From an uncultured Bacteroidales bacterium (lineage in GTDB: Bacteria; Bacteroidota; Bacteroidia; Bacteroidales; F082), in assembly GCA_947303085.1 (NCBI GenBank), contig CAMYXP010000001.1:558001-622000 (forward strand): DNA of 64,000 bases, written 5' to 3'. Below, piece by piece: positions 36,198-44,197 of this stretch. Both the position numbers and the translations under genes were made by a program. The first letter of the stretch is position 1; each line of letters begins with the position of its first letter. Below the pieces are notes generated by a model. It saw nothing but the letters and a program-made list of their open reading frames with translations, ran no database searches and was not told the origin of the DNA.

Positions 36198-37559
36198 TTA
36201 TTTGTTTTTCACGAAATTCTTGATTTTCTCATCGCCCCAGATGTCTTCCATGATCTTCAGCGACTCTTCGACTTTCATATCCTGACGAGCCTCCATATTG
36301 CGTTGCATGAAGATGCAGTCGGTGAGTTTGCAGCCGTTGCAGACGATGTCTTCGGCGAGGGCGTCGCATGACGGAGCGCCGCAGATACCGCAGTCGATTT
36401 GAGGCAGCTGGCGTTCCAACTCTTTGATTTTGTTCATCTTCTCGAGGGCTTTCGAGATGTCGGGGTCGAGGCTGATGGAACGTGGTTCCACCTCGTCGAC
36501 GCTGACGTTTTCGAGCAGGTATTCGCGTTCGTCTTCCACCTCGTTGGCACGTGTCAGCTCGCCGCGGCGTTCCTTGCCGGCGACGTAACGCGCGCGGTTA
36601 AACATACGTTCACAGGTGAGGAAACGGTTGTTATAGGTGAGGATGCCGCCCGGACAGCTCTGGTCGCAGGCACGCAGCTCGAGGAAGTCGACGCCTTCAA
36701 CCTCTTCATTCTCAACCTTTTCGAGGAATTCGATGCAGTTGTCCATGCCGTCGATGGAGAGTGAGTGTTCAGATATTGAGAGACGTCGCTCGCCGTTGGT
36801 CAGCGAGGTGAGGATGCTGTCGGAGGTGAGCTGAGCGATAGGCAGTTTCACCTCTTTATAGTCGTGGCCTTGTTCTTTTATCTTCTTATAGACGCGGTTA
36901 TACAGCGAGTCCATGTTGATGACGCCGTCGACGCTTGATTTCTCTTCGCCTACAGGGCTTTTCACTGCCGCTATCTTGGCCGCGCACGGTGTGACGTAGA
37001 ACACTCCGATCTGGTCTTCGGGCCAGCCGTCTTTCACGAGTTTGCGGCGGATATACATTGCCGTGATGTCGAGAGGCGCTTTGACAGGCATGATATTTTC
37101 CACCAGTCCGGGGAATTTCACCTGGATGAGGCGCACTATGGCAGGGCAGAACGACGATATTAGCGGCTTGGTGTTGCCTTCACGCTCCAGGCGGTTTTTC
37201 GCCTCGGTGTAGATAGGTGTCGTTATCTCCGTCTCGATGACATGTTGGAATCCTATCTCATTGAGGATGGAGTAGATGCGCGACACGCTGATTTCCTCTT
37301 TAAACTGCCCGAGGAACACGGCGGGTACAAGTGCGACGCGGCAAGGGAATTTGAAAATCTCGTCGAAGTCGTCTTGTTTCACGAACACGGCTTTATGCGG
37401 GCAAGCTATGAAGCAGTGTCCGCAGTCGACGCAGCGGTTCTCGTTGATATGCGCTTTCCCGTCGCGCACGCGTATCGCTTCTGTCGGGCATACTCTCATG
37501 CAGTGGGAGCAGCCTTCGCAGACGTTTTCGTTTATTTGGAGAGCGTGAAAAAATGCCAT
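36198..37559 (-). CDS. Sensory-type [FeFe]-hydrogenase homologue (HydS-like)
   Basis: A 453-residue protein. Two [4Fe-4S] ferredoxin motifs (C14-C24, C43-C53) precede an H-cluster-type domain whose four cluster cysteines are present: C138 (SSFCPA), C192 (TPCAAK), C298 and C302 (RACDQSCPGG). The cysteine that passes protons in catalytic enzymes (first C of TSCCP) is Phe here (F137). A C-terminal iron-sulfur domain (DCGICGAPSC, C407, C410, C415) follows. This fits the regulatory group rather than a productive hydrogenase. Its neighbours, two GHKL ATPases and DRTGG-like proteins, point to H2 or redox sensing. Confidence 0.87.
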   Translation of the reverse strand: MAFFHALQINENVCEGCSHCMRVCPTEAIRVRDGKAHINENRCVDCGHCFIACPHKAVFVKQDDFDEIFKFPCRVALVPAVFLGQFKEEISVSRIYSILNEIGFQHVIETEITTPIYTEAKNRLEREGNTKPLISSFCPAIVRLIQVKFPGLVENIMPVKAPLDITAMYIRRKLVKDGWPEDQIGVFYVTPCAAKIAAVKSPVGEEKSSVDGVINMDSLYNRVYKKIKEQGHDYKEVKLPIAQLTSDSILTSLTNGERRLSISEHSLSIDGMDNCIEFLEKVENEEVEGVDFLELRACDQSCPGGILTYNNRFLTCERMFNRARYVAGKERRGELTRANEVEDEREYLLENVSVDEVEPRSISLDPDISKALEKMNKIKELERQLPQIDCGICGAPSCDALAEDIVCNGCKLTDCIFMQRNMEARQDMKVEESLKIMEDIWGDEKIKNFVKNK

Positions 37560-37585
37560 AATTTATAATCTTTTGTTGTTAAATG

Positions 37586-37603
37586 AGATGCGATATCGCA
37601 TCT
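37586..37603. repeat. Perfect 18-base palindrome AGATGCGATATCGCATCT
   Basis: It lies in the 74-base gap between the HydS-like gene and the upstream ATPase gene. Its AGATGCGAT half resembles the dispersed AGACGCGAT palindromes; it has no T-run. Confidence 0.6.
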
Positions 37604-37633
37604 TTACTGTGATTTTATTAACGGAATCCGTTC

Positions 37634-38047
37634 CTACGAGAGGTTCACCTCCATTTCGACGGTGGTGCCGACACCAACTGTGGATTGCACATTCAACCTG
37701 TCGACGTTCTTTTTGATGTTGGGGAGACCCATGCCTGCGCCGAATCCCATGTTGCGGACTTCCGGCGAGGCGGTGCTGTGGCCTTCCTGCATAGCCCAGT
37801 CGATGTCGGGGATGCCGGGGCCTTTATCGATGACGCGAAGGAGTATCTTGCCAGCGTCGATGTCGGCGGTGACCACACCGCCGTAGGCATGCGCGATAGC
37901 GTTGACTTCGGCCTCGTAGAGGGCGACAACGACGCGTTTCACTATCGACGGGTTGACGTTGAGCTGCTTCAGGGTCTTCTTTATCGAACTTGAAGCCGAG
38001 CCGGCATTGACGAAATCTCCTTCAATTACTGTATATTCCAAATGCAT
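37634..38047 (-). CDS. Anti-sigma-factor-like GHKL ATPase
   Basis: A 137-residue protein consisting of one histidine-kinase-like ATPase domain of the RsbW/SpoIIAB class. The N box is YEAEVNAIAHA (about 43-53), G1 is DKGPGIPD and G2 is GFGAGMGLPNIK. No sensor or dimerisation domain is present. It is encoded between a DRTGG-like protein and the HydS-like gene, an arrangement also known beside hydABC in Thermotoga, so it may phosphorylate or bind a partner in response to hydrogenase state. Confidence 0.86.
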   Translation of the reverse strand: MHLEYTVIEGDFVNAGSASSSIKKTLKQLNVNPSIVKRVVVALYEAEVNAIAHAYGGVVTADIDAGKILLRVIDKGPGIPDIDWAMQEGHSTASPEVRNMGFGAGMGLPNIKKNVDRLNVQSTVGVGTTVEMEVNLS

Positions 38048-38062
38048 GATAATCGGTTTTCG

Positions 38063-38407
38063 TTAATAAATAGGTTTTAGACCGGCTTCCCAAAGGAGGC
38101 CGCAGGCTTTAAACATCGAGTAGTCGCATTCCATGAGGACCATGCCCTCGTCTTCGGCTAGCTCGATCATCTCTTCTGTAGGCTTCTTCTTTCTTACGAA
38201 CACCACGATGTCGAGGTTTCCCATCTCGCATGTGCGGATCGTCTGCATGGTGCAGAGTCCGGTGACGATCATCGGGAAGTTGTCGCCCAAGGTCAGGATG
38301 TCGGACATGAGGTCGCTGGCGAAGGCTTTGTCCTGCTCCTCGTCGAGACGGTCCTGACCGCATATTACCTTGGCGTTCAATACTTTAGCAATTTCACTTA
38401 ATTTCAT
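38063..38407 (-). CDS. DRTGG-like domain protein
   Basis: A 114-residue single-domain protein. The N-terminal part MKLSEIAKVLNAKVICGQDRLDEEQDK and the central FASDLMSDILTL / PMIVTGLCTMQTIRTCEM blocks match the DRTGG domain, a small alpha/beta domain found beside CBS pairs and phosphotransacetylases. Its molecular role is not established. A second copy of the family is at 39899. Confidence 0.75.
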   Translation of the reverse strand: MKLSEIAKVLNAKVICGQDRLDEEQDKAFASDLMSDILTLGDNFPMIVTGLCTMQTIRTCEMGNLDIVVFVRKKKPTEEMIELAEDEGMVLMECDYSMFKACGLLWEAGLKPIY

Positions 38408-38490
38408 TTTGTTAATCTTTTATAGGTCGCCTTTCGGCTCAAAATATTAAAAAATCTATTTAAAAAACTTTAAAAATATCTTCCAAAACA

Positions 38491-38525
38491 AACTTTTAAC
38501 TCTTAACTTCAAACTTTCAACTTAA
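38491..38525. repeat. AACTTTTAAC / AACTTCAAACTT simple repeat
   Basis: Simple repeat in the 166-base gap between two operon genes, next to the dispersed repeat at 38528. The same AACTTCAAACTT words recur at 59719-59754. The remainder of this gap is AT-rich with no other recognisable feature. Confidence 0.6.
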
Positions 38526-38527
38526 AA

Positions 38528-38563
38528 GATTTCTCCACTCCGCTTCGCTTCGGTCGAAATGAC
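38528..38563. repeat. Dispersed repeat, reverse orientation
   Basis: GATTTCTCCACTCCGCTTCG.., ending GGTCGAAATGAC. It is the reverse complement of the copy at 61705-61745 and nearly identical to it. It lies inside the regulatory operon. Confidence 0.85.
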
Positions 38564-38573
38564 GGGGAGTTGA

Positions 38574-39122
38574 TTATTCATTATAATGAATCTCTTCCAG
38601 GTTTTCCTGAATCATCTCTTTCAGGTATTTCATGATGTTGATGTCGTTCATTGACATTCCGTCGAGGGCTTCCTTGATTTCATCGGTGTCGAACACAAAT
38701 TCGCCGTCGTCGGTGATGTGTTTATAGATGAAATGGATGTCTTCGTGGGCTGCGAACAGCATCACGAGGGTGCCGGCGAGGTCGCCCATAGGCGGACGGT
38801 CGATGTTGTCGTGCTGGAACCAGAAGTTGAGCACGGTGCCTTTGCCTACCTCGCTTTCAATCTTCATTCCTCCGCCGCAGTTCTCGGTGTTCATTTTTAT
38901 TAAAGGTAAGCCGAGGCCGACTTTTCTTGTTGTCCTTGACGTCGTCCACGGGTCGGTGACCTTAGCCAGAAACTCCGGTGTCATGCCTTTGCCGTTGTCT
39001 TTGATGGTGAAGGCATAGATGTTGTCCTTCAGGCTGTCGCGAATCGTCAGCTCGACAAGGGTGGAGTTGGCTGCGGTGGAGTTCTCCATCAGGTCGTATA
39101 CATGTAATGCTAGTTCTTTCAT
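38574..39122 (-). CDS. GHKL-type ATP-binding protein
   Basis: A 182-residue protein with a histidine-kinase-like ATPase domain in residues about 1-115: DLMENSTAANSTLVELTI (N box), DNGKGMTP (G1) and KVGLGLPLIKMN (G2). About 65 residues follow that match no domain I know (HEDIHFIYKHITDDGEFVFD). There is no dimerisation/phosphoacceptor part, so it is not a standard sensor kinase. Its start overlaps the PHP gene's end by 4 bases. Confidence 0.83.
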   Translation of the reverse strand: MKELALHVYDLMENSTAANSTLVELTIRDSLKDNIYAFTIKDNGKGMTPEFLAKVTDPWTTSRTTRKVGLGLPLIKMNTENCGGGMKIESEVGKGTVLNFWFQHDNIDRPPMGDLAGTLVMLFAAHEDIHFIYKHITDDGEFVFDTDEIKEALDGMSMNDINIMKYLKEMIQENLEEIHYNE

Positions 39123-39898
39123 CCGTATAAAAGTTGTAGTTTCTCTTGTGGTTCAGTGTCGATGTAGCGTCCGTCTTCTCCATGAAGAGTCTTCCTGAAT
39201 TCGTCGAAAGTCTTGTCGTACATGTGCAAAACGCAGTGTACCTCGCCGATGATATGTAGGAAATGCGCGTCGCTGCTCTTCGTGAACATAAATTTCTTCA
39301 AATAGGCGAATTTCTTGAGGAACTCGTCTTTTTTGACATGCTTGGAAATCTCGAGCGCATCGGCTTTGATGTCAGGCGGAATGAAACCCAGCTGCGACAT
39401 CAATGACGACGCCGGTTTGTTGACGTGAGCCGGCACGAAGAGACCGCCAATCTCATGCACCTTGTCGTACAAAGTGTCGAGGTCGCAGCCGAGAGCCGAC
39501 CACAGCAGCCAAGGCTCGTCGCCGATGATTTCCTCTTCTTTGTCGACGATGAGCTGGTAGCCGAATTTCTCCTCATCGAGAGGGATGTGCGGCAGATGCT
39601 CGTCGAGGAACTCCTGAAACTTATCGAGCTGCTCGTCGTTCTCGAAGTAGGCGAGGGCATGAGCCTCTTCCTGCGTCGTGATCTCCACGCCTCCGATGAC
39701 GAGGATGCCCTGCTCTCGGCCTATCTCCTGCGTCACCTTCACCTGTCGTGTGGTGTTGTGGTCGCAGATGGCGATGACGTCGAGATGCAGTTTCTTCGCC
39801 TGTTCCACGATGGCTGTGGGCGACATATAGATATCGCCGCACGGCGAAAGCACCGTGTGAATGTGAAGGTCAGCGCGATATTTTTTTAATTCAGGCAA
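39119..39898 (-). CDS. PHP-domain phosphoesterase
   Basis: A 259-residue metal-dependent phosphoesterase of the PHP family. Visible metal-binding motifs are DLHIHTVLSPCGD (residues 10-22), ICDHNTT (about 44-50), GGVEITTQEEAHALAY and SSDAHFLHIIGE. Substrate is unknown. It sits between a DRTGG-like protein (0-base gap) and a GHKL ATPase (4-base overlap), so it is a core part of this regulatory operon. Confidence 0.88.
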   Translation of the reverse strand: MPELKKYRADLHIHTVLSPCGDIYMSPTAIVEQAKKLHLDVIAICDHNTTRQVKVTQEIGREQGILVIGGVEITTQEEAHALAYFENDEQLDKFQEFLDEHLPHIPLDEEKFGYQLIVDKEEEIIGDEPWLLWSALGCDLDTLYDKVHEIGGLFVPAHVNKPASSLMSQLGFIPPDIKADALEISKHVKKDEFLKKFAYLKKFMFTKSSDAHFLHIIGEVHCVLHMYDKTFDEFRKTLHGEDGRYIDTEPQEKLQLLYG

Positions 39899-40237
39899 TT
39901 ATTTGTTATTTAATAAATTGTAAACCAATCCTGCGATTTCAAACGTCGGCAATGATGTCTGAAGAATCGGCAATTCTTCCTCGTTGGCCTGGTTGATGGT
40001 GTCTTCGTTGGCACCAAGGTCTTTGACGAGGATGATGCACGACATCTCTTTCAATGATGCCACTGCCATCACGTTTTTATGAGTCTGTAGGGTGATCCAG
40101 ATGTTGCCTTCCTGTGCGTTGCCCATAACGTCGCTGAGGAGGTCGGAAATATAGCAGCCGTCGATTTCGCGGTCGAGGCCATTTTTGCCTGCAAGGACCT
40201 TAAGTCCCAGTTTTTCAACTAATTCTTGTACTTTCAT
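39899..40237 (-). CDS. DRTGG-like domain protein, second copy
   Basis: A 112-residue protein with the same layout as the 38063 product: MKVQELVEKLGLKVLAGKNG, CYISDLLSDVMGNA, and a conserved end (LPTFEIAGLVYNLL). It is first in the operon and abuts the PHP gene directly, suggesting that the two products work together. Confidence 0.77.
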   Translation of the reverse strand: MKVQELVEKLGLKVLAGKNGLDREIDGCYISDLLSDVMGNAQEGNIWITLQTHKNVMAVASLKEMSCIILVKDLGANEDTINQANEEELPILQTSLPTFEIAGLVYNLLNNK

Positions 40238-40273
40238 TTATTATTTAAATTTAAAATTTCCCAAATAAGACTG

Positions 40274-40281
40274 CAAATTTA
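40274..40281 (-). promoter_or_regulatory. -7 box of the leftward regulatory operon
   Basis: CAAATTTA reads TAAATTTG on the minus strand, matching TAnnTTTG, 37 bases before the 40237 start. Confidence 0.6.
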
Positions 40282-40343
40282 GGAAATAATAATGAGATTA
40301 CAAAGGATTTTTTGAAAATTTTCATAGGTATTGATTTTCTGTG

Positions 40344-40351
40344 TAATTTTG
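40344..40351 (+). promoter_or_regulatory. -7 box of the EamA/queH promoter
   Basis: TAATTTTG matches TAnnTTTG. The ATG at 40359 begins only 7 bases after the box, so the leader would be 0-4 bases. Confidence 0.6.
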
Positions 40352-40358
40352 CGGCGTT

Positions 40359-41219
40359 ATGATATTTCTGATTCTAGCGATAATATTTTCGACCGGCGTC
40401 TTCGTGGCGATGCGGCTTTTTGAACGCTATAAGCTTGATAATCATCAGGCTTTAATGTGGAACTATGTGTTCGCTTCAGGCACTGGATTCGCGATTTGTG
40501 AGCACTGGGACACCGCTCCGCAGTTGGTTGCCGAGCCATGGTTTGGACTCTCGCTTTTGACCGGATTCTGGTTTATTTTTACCTATCTATTAATGACTGC
40601 CTCGACGCAGCGTTCGGGAGTGACGGTGACATCGTTGTCGAGCAAATTGTCGGTGGTTTTGCCTATTTTGGCAGGTGTTATAATGCTGGGAGAGAGGTTG
40701 AATTTCGTGGCCACGACGGGCATCGTTTTGGCGCTGGTGGCGTTGGTTTTGGTATTGGAAAAGAAGAAAGAATCGGGAGAAAAAAACAATAGAAGTTGGT
40801 TGTTGCCGGTGTGCATATTTTTCGGCACCGGTACCGGCGATATTCTGATGAAAATCACCGAGCAGCAAAATTCAGGCGACGACCTCGGTTTTATGATCGC
40901 GTTCATCTATTTTGTGGCGTTGATTTTCGGCATTATTATCGTGATTTGGGATTTAGTAAGAGGCAAGTCGAAATGGCAGTGGAAGAGCGCTCTAGGAGGC
41001 ATAGGATTGGGTGTCATCAATTTCTTCTCAACATCAAGTGTTTATCATGCGATGCGCAGTTTCGACAATGTCGTTTTGTTCCCGATTTACAACATCGGAG
41101 TGGTGAGCCTCACGGCAGTTGTCGGATGGCTTGTTTTTAAGGAAAAATTGACTTTGAAAAATTATATTGGTTTGATAATTGCAGTGATTGCGGTTATTTT
41201 GATCACATTCAGACCGTGA
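40359..41219 (+). CDS. EamA/DMT-family transporter
   Basis: A 286-residue inner-membrane protein with about ten hydrophobic helices arranged as two repeats, typical of drug/metabolite transporters. Landmarks are FIFTYLLMTASTQRSGVTVT, VLPILAGVIMLGERLN and the C-terminal NYIGLIIAVIAVILI. Substrate cannot be inferred. Its stop overlaps the GTG start of queH by 3 bases. Confidence 0.85.
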   Translation: MIFLILAIIFSTGVFVAMRLFERYKLDNHQALMWNYVFASGTGFAICEHWDTAPQLVAEPWFGLSLLTGFWFIFTYLLMTASTQRSGVTVTSLSSKLSVVLPILAGVIMLGERLNFVATTGIVLALVALVLVLEKKKESGEKNNRSWLLPVCIFFGTGTGDILMKITEQQNSGDDLGFMIAFIYFVALIFGIIIVIWDLVRGKSKWQWKSALGGIGLGVINFFSTSSVYHAMRSFDNVVLFPIYNIGVVSLTAVVGWLVFKEKLTLKNYIGLIIAVIAVILITFRP

Positions 41220-41803
41220 AAAAGAAGTTTGAGATAGAGGTCCCGGGAGGGGAGACCAAGGTGTTGCTTCACACATGCTGCGCGCCATGCTCCTCAGCTA
41301 TCATTGAATGCCTGATGCAACACGGCATCACACCTACTATATATTATAGCAATCCGAATATTTTCCCTTTGGAGGAATATGAGATTCGAAAAAATGAATG
41401 CGCCCGTTATGCCAGGTCGCTCGGTTTGGACATCATCGACGACGACTACGACCATGAAAAATGGCGTTCGGAGATGACAGGATTGGAAGAACAGCCCGAG
41501 AGAGGATTCCGCTGTCTCAAGTGCTTCAAATTCAGATTGTTACGAACTGCGCACTACGCTCACGAACACGGTTTCAAAGTCATCACCACGACCCTCGCGT
41601 CGAGCCGTTGGAAGAGTCTTGAACAGATAGAGGAAGCAGGAAATTTTGCCGCCTCACATTACCCTGATGTGACATTTTGGGCTCAAAATTGGCGAAAAGG
41701 CGGATTGAGTGAGAGAAGAATTCAGATTATCAAAGAATATAATTTCTACAATCAAAGGTATTGTGGCTGTGAATATTCCATGAGACAGGATAGCAACCAT
41801 TAA
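41216..41803 (+). CDS. queH: Epoxyqueuosine reductase QueH
   Basis: Final step of queuosine biosynthesis, reducing epoxyqueuosine in tRNA; the QueH family replaces the cobalamin-dependent QueG. The 195-residue protein has the paired cysteine motifs HTCCAPCSS (about 18-26), GFRCLKCFKFR and the C-terminal RYCGCEYSM, plus TTTLASSRWKSLEQI. The start is GTG within GTGA, coupled to the transporter stop. Confidence 0.92.
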   Translation: MKKKFEIEVPGGETKVLLHTCCAPCSSAIIECLMQHGITPTIYYSNPNIFPLEEYEIRKNECARYARSLGLDIIDDDYDHEKWRSEMTGLEEQPERGFRCLKCFKFRLLRTAHYAHEHGFKVITTTLASSRWKSLEQIEEAGNFAASHYPDVTFWAQNWRKGGLSERRIQIIKEYNFYNQRYCGCEYSMRQDSNH

Positions 41804-41864
41804 CCACCTTTAAGGCTGCCGTAAAATATTTTTTCATTAATATTTTTTATATAAAAAGATTTCG

Positions 41865-41872
41865 TATATTTG
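41865..41872 (+). promoter_or_regulatory. -7 box of the hydrogenase operon promoter
   Basis: TATATTTG matches TAnnTTTG, in the 141-base gap before the [2Fe-2S] protein gene; it predicts a leader of about 65 bases. No -33 match was seen. Confidence 0.6.
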
Positions 41873-41944
41873 CCAAACTATAAAATAGGTTTGAAATATT
41901 GAAGAAATATTCATAAATCATTCATTAACATAATTTTACGAAAT

Positions 41945-42334
41945 ATGGCAAAAGTAAAATCATTGGCAGAATTGAAGGCAATGAGAGAGAAATTACAGTC
42001 AAATCTCGACCTTCGTGAAAAGAGCAACAACCCTGACTCAATGGTTCAGGTGAAAGTCGCTATGGCAACTTGCGGTATCGCCGCCGGTGCAAAACAGGTG
42101 ATGGAACACATGATGGAGAAAGCTGACCAGCTTAAACTCAGCGTCGTTTTCACACAGACAGGCTGCATGGGCTACTGCCACGCAGAACCTACCATCGAGG
42201 TGAAAGTTCCGGGCAAAGACCCGATCGTCTTCGGTCATGTCGACAACAAACGCGCTGACGAAATCCTCGAGAAGTATGTGATGAACAACGAGCTCGTCGA
42301 GGGTATCATCCCAGTGAACTATGAGAAAATCTAA
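41945..42334 (+). CDS. Thioredoxin-like [2Fe-2S] ferredoxin-domain protein
   Basis: A 129-residue protein: an N-terminal helical segment (KSLAELKAMREKLQSNLDLR), then a thioredoxin-fold ferredoxin domain. Cysteines are C43 (MATCGIAAGA), C74 and C78 (TGCMGYCHAE). The fourth ligand position, which is Cys in the HydB N-terminal domain, is Gly here (G48). It is first in the operon with the hydrogenase subunits and probably acts as an accessory electron carrier or extra subunit. Confidence 0.85.
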   Translation: MAKVKSLAELKAMREKLQSNLDLREKSNNPDSMVQVKVAMATCGIAAGAKQVMEHMMEKADQLKLSVVFTQTGCMGYCHAEPTIEVKVPGKDPIVFGHVDNKRADEILEKYVMNNELVEGIIPVNYEKI

Positions 42335-42362
42335 TCATTCATTCTAAATTGGAGGACTTTAT

Positions 42363-44177
42363 ATGACAAAAATCAAAACGCACGTGCTTTGCTGCGGTGG
42401 TACCGGATGTAAGGCATCTGCAAGTGATGAGATCATTGCAACCTTTGAAAGATTACTGAAGGAAAAAGGTTTGCAAGATGAAGTTCAGGTCATCAGAACA
42501 GGCTGCTTCGGCTTCTGCGAGAAGGGCCCTATCGTAAAGATGCTCCCTGACAACACATTCTACACTCAGGTAAAACCTGAAGATGTCGAGAAGATCATCA
42601 ACGAGCACATCATCAAAGGTCGTAAGGTCACTGACCTTCTCTACCTCGATCCGGAAAACAAACAGCATGTCGCCGACTCAAAGCACATGGGTTTCTACAA
42701 GAAACAGCTCCGTATAGCTTTGCGTAACTGCGGTTTCATTAACCCAGAAGACATCGACGAATACATTTCACGCGGTGGTTATGAGGCTATCGCCAAGGTT
42801 CTCGGCGAGATGACACCTCAGCAGGTCATCGACGAGATCACCAAGTCAGGTCTCCGTGGCCGTGGCGGCGCGGGCTTCCCGACAGGTGTGAAATGGGGTC
42901 TCTGCGCAAAGAACCAGGCCGACCAGAAATACGTCATCTGCAACGCTGACGAAGGCGACCCGGGCGCGTTCATGGACCGTTCAATTATGGAAGGTGACCC
43001 GAACTCAATCATCGAGGCTATGGCTATCTGCGGATACGCTATCGGCGCAACAAAGGGTTTGGTTTACATCCGTGCTGAATACCCATTGGCAATCCACCGT
43101 TTGCAGGTTGCTATCGCTCAGGCTCGTGAATACGGCCTCCTCGGCGACGACATCCTCGGCAGCGGCTTCAACTTCGATATCGAGCTCCGCTACGGTGCCG
43201 GCGCATTCGTCTGCGGTGAAGAGACAGCTCTTATTCACTCAATGGAAGGTAAACGTGGTGAACCTACTTTGAAACCACCATTCCCGGCTGTTTCAGGTTA
43301 TATGGCAAAACCATCTAACGTTAACAACGTCGAGACATTCGCCAACATCCCAATCATCATCACAAAGGGAGCTGACTGGTTCGCATCAATCGGTTCAGAG
43401 AAATCAAAAGGCACAAAGGTGTTCGCATTGGCAGGCCAGATCAACAACGTCGGTCTTATTGAGGTTCCTATGGGAACAACACTCCGCGACATCATCTACG
43501 AAATCGGTGGTGGTATCAAAGGTGGCCGTAAGTTCAAAGCTGTTCAGACAGGTGGTCCTTCAGGCGGCTGCTTGACAGAGAAACACCTCGACACAGCTAT
43601 CGACTACGATTCATTGATGGCTGCCGGCTCAATGATGGGTTCAGGCGGTATGGTCGTTATGGACGACACATCATGTATGGTTGCTATCGCTAAGTTCTAC
43701 CTCGAGTTCACATGCGAAGAGAGCTGCGGTAAATGCTCACCATGCCGTATCGGTAACAAGAGAATGCTCGAAATCCTCAACAAGATCACAGAAGGCAACG
43801 GAACAATGGACGACCTCCAGGAGCTCCGCAACCTCGCAGCTGTTATCAAAGACACAGCATTGTGCGGTCTTGGTCAGACATCACCTAACCCGGTATTGTC
43901 AACACTCGACAACTTCTGGGATGAATACGTTGAGCACGTCGTCGACAAGAAGTGCCGCGCTGGTGTCTGCAAGAAACTCATGAACTACGTCATCGACAAA
44001 GATAAATGTATCGGCTGCGGCAAGTGCGCCAAGAACTGCCCTGCAGAAGCTATCTCGAAGACTAACTACATCGCTGAAGGTCACAAGCTTCCTTCAATGG
44101 AAATCGACACAACGAAGTGTATCAAGTGCGGTGCATGTATGAGTGGTTGTAAATTTGATGCTATTTCTGTCAAATAA
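42363..44177 (+). CDS. hydB: NAD- and ferredoxin-linked [FeFe]-hydrogenase subunit B (NuoF-like)
   Basis: A 604-residue flavoprotein subunit. In order: an N-terminal thioredoxin-like [2Fe-2S] domain (C11, C16, C48, C52), the NADH/FMN domain (GRGGAGFPTGVKWG at 166-179, NADEGDPGAFMDR), an SLBB segment (GGIKGGRKFKAVQTGGPSGG), the NuoF [4Fe-4S] motif (ESCGKCSPCRIG), and a C-terminal 2[4Fe-4S] ferredoxin (CIGCGKCAKNCP, CIKCGACMSGC). This is the layout of HydB in trimeric electron-bifurcating hydrogenases. A GGAGG at 42351 lies 7 bases before the ATG. Confidence 0.93.
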   Translation: MTKIKTHVLCCGGTGCKASASDEIIATFERLLKEKGLQDEVQVIRTGCFGFCEKGPIVKMLPDNTFYTQVKPEDVEKIINEHIIKGRKVTDLLYLDPENKQHVADSKHMGFYKKQLRIALRNCGFINPEDIDEYISRGGYEAIAKVLGEMTPQQVIDEITKSGLRGRGGAGFPTGVKWGLCAKNQADQKYVICNADEGDPGAFMDRSIMEGDPNSIIEAMAICGYAIGATKGLVYIRAEYPLAIHRLQVAIAQAREYGLLGDDILGSGFNFDIELRYGAGAFVCGEETALIHSMEGKRGEPTLKPPFPAVSGYMAKPSNVNNVETFANIPIIITKGADWFASIGSEKSKGTKVFALAGQINNVGLIEVPMGTTLRDIIYEIGGGIKGGRKFKAVQTGGPSGGCLTEKHLDTAIDYDSLMAAGSMMGSGGMVVMDDTSCMVAIAKFYLEFTCEESCGKCSPCRIGNKRMLEILNKITEGNGTMDDLQELRNLAAVIKDTALCGLGQTSPNPVLSTLDNFWDEYVEHVVDKKCRAGVCKKLMNYVIDKDKCIGCGKCAKNCPAEAISKTNYIAEGHKLPSMEIDTTKCIKCGACMSGCKFDAISVK

Positions 44178-44197
44178 AAATAGAGGAGGAGAAAGAT

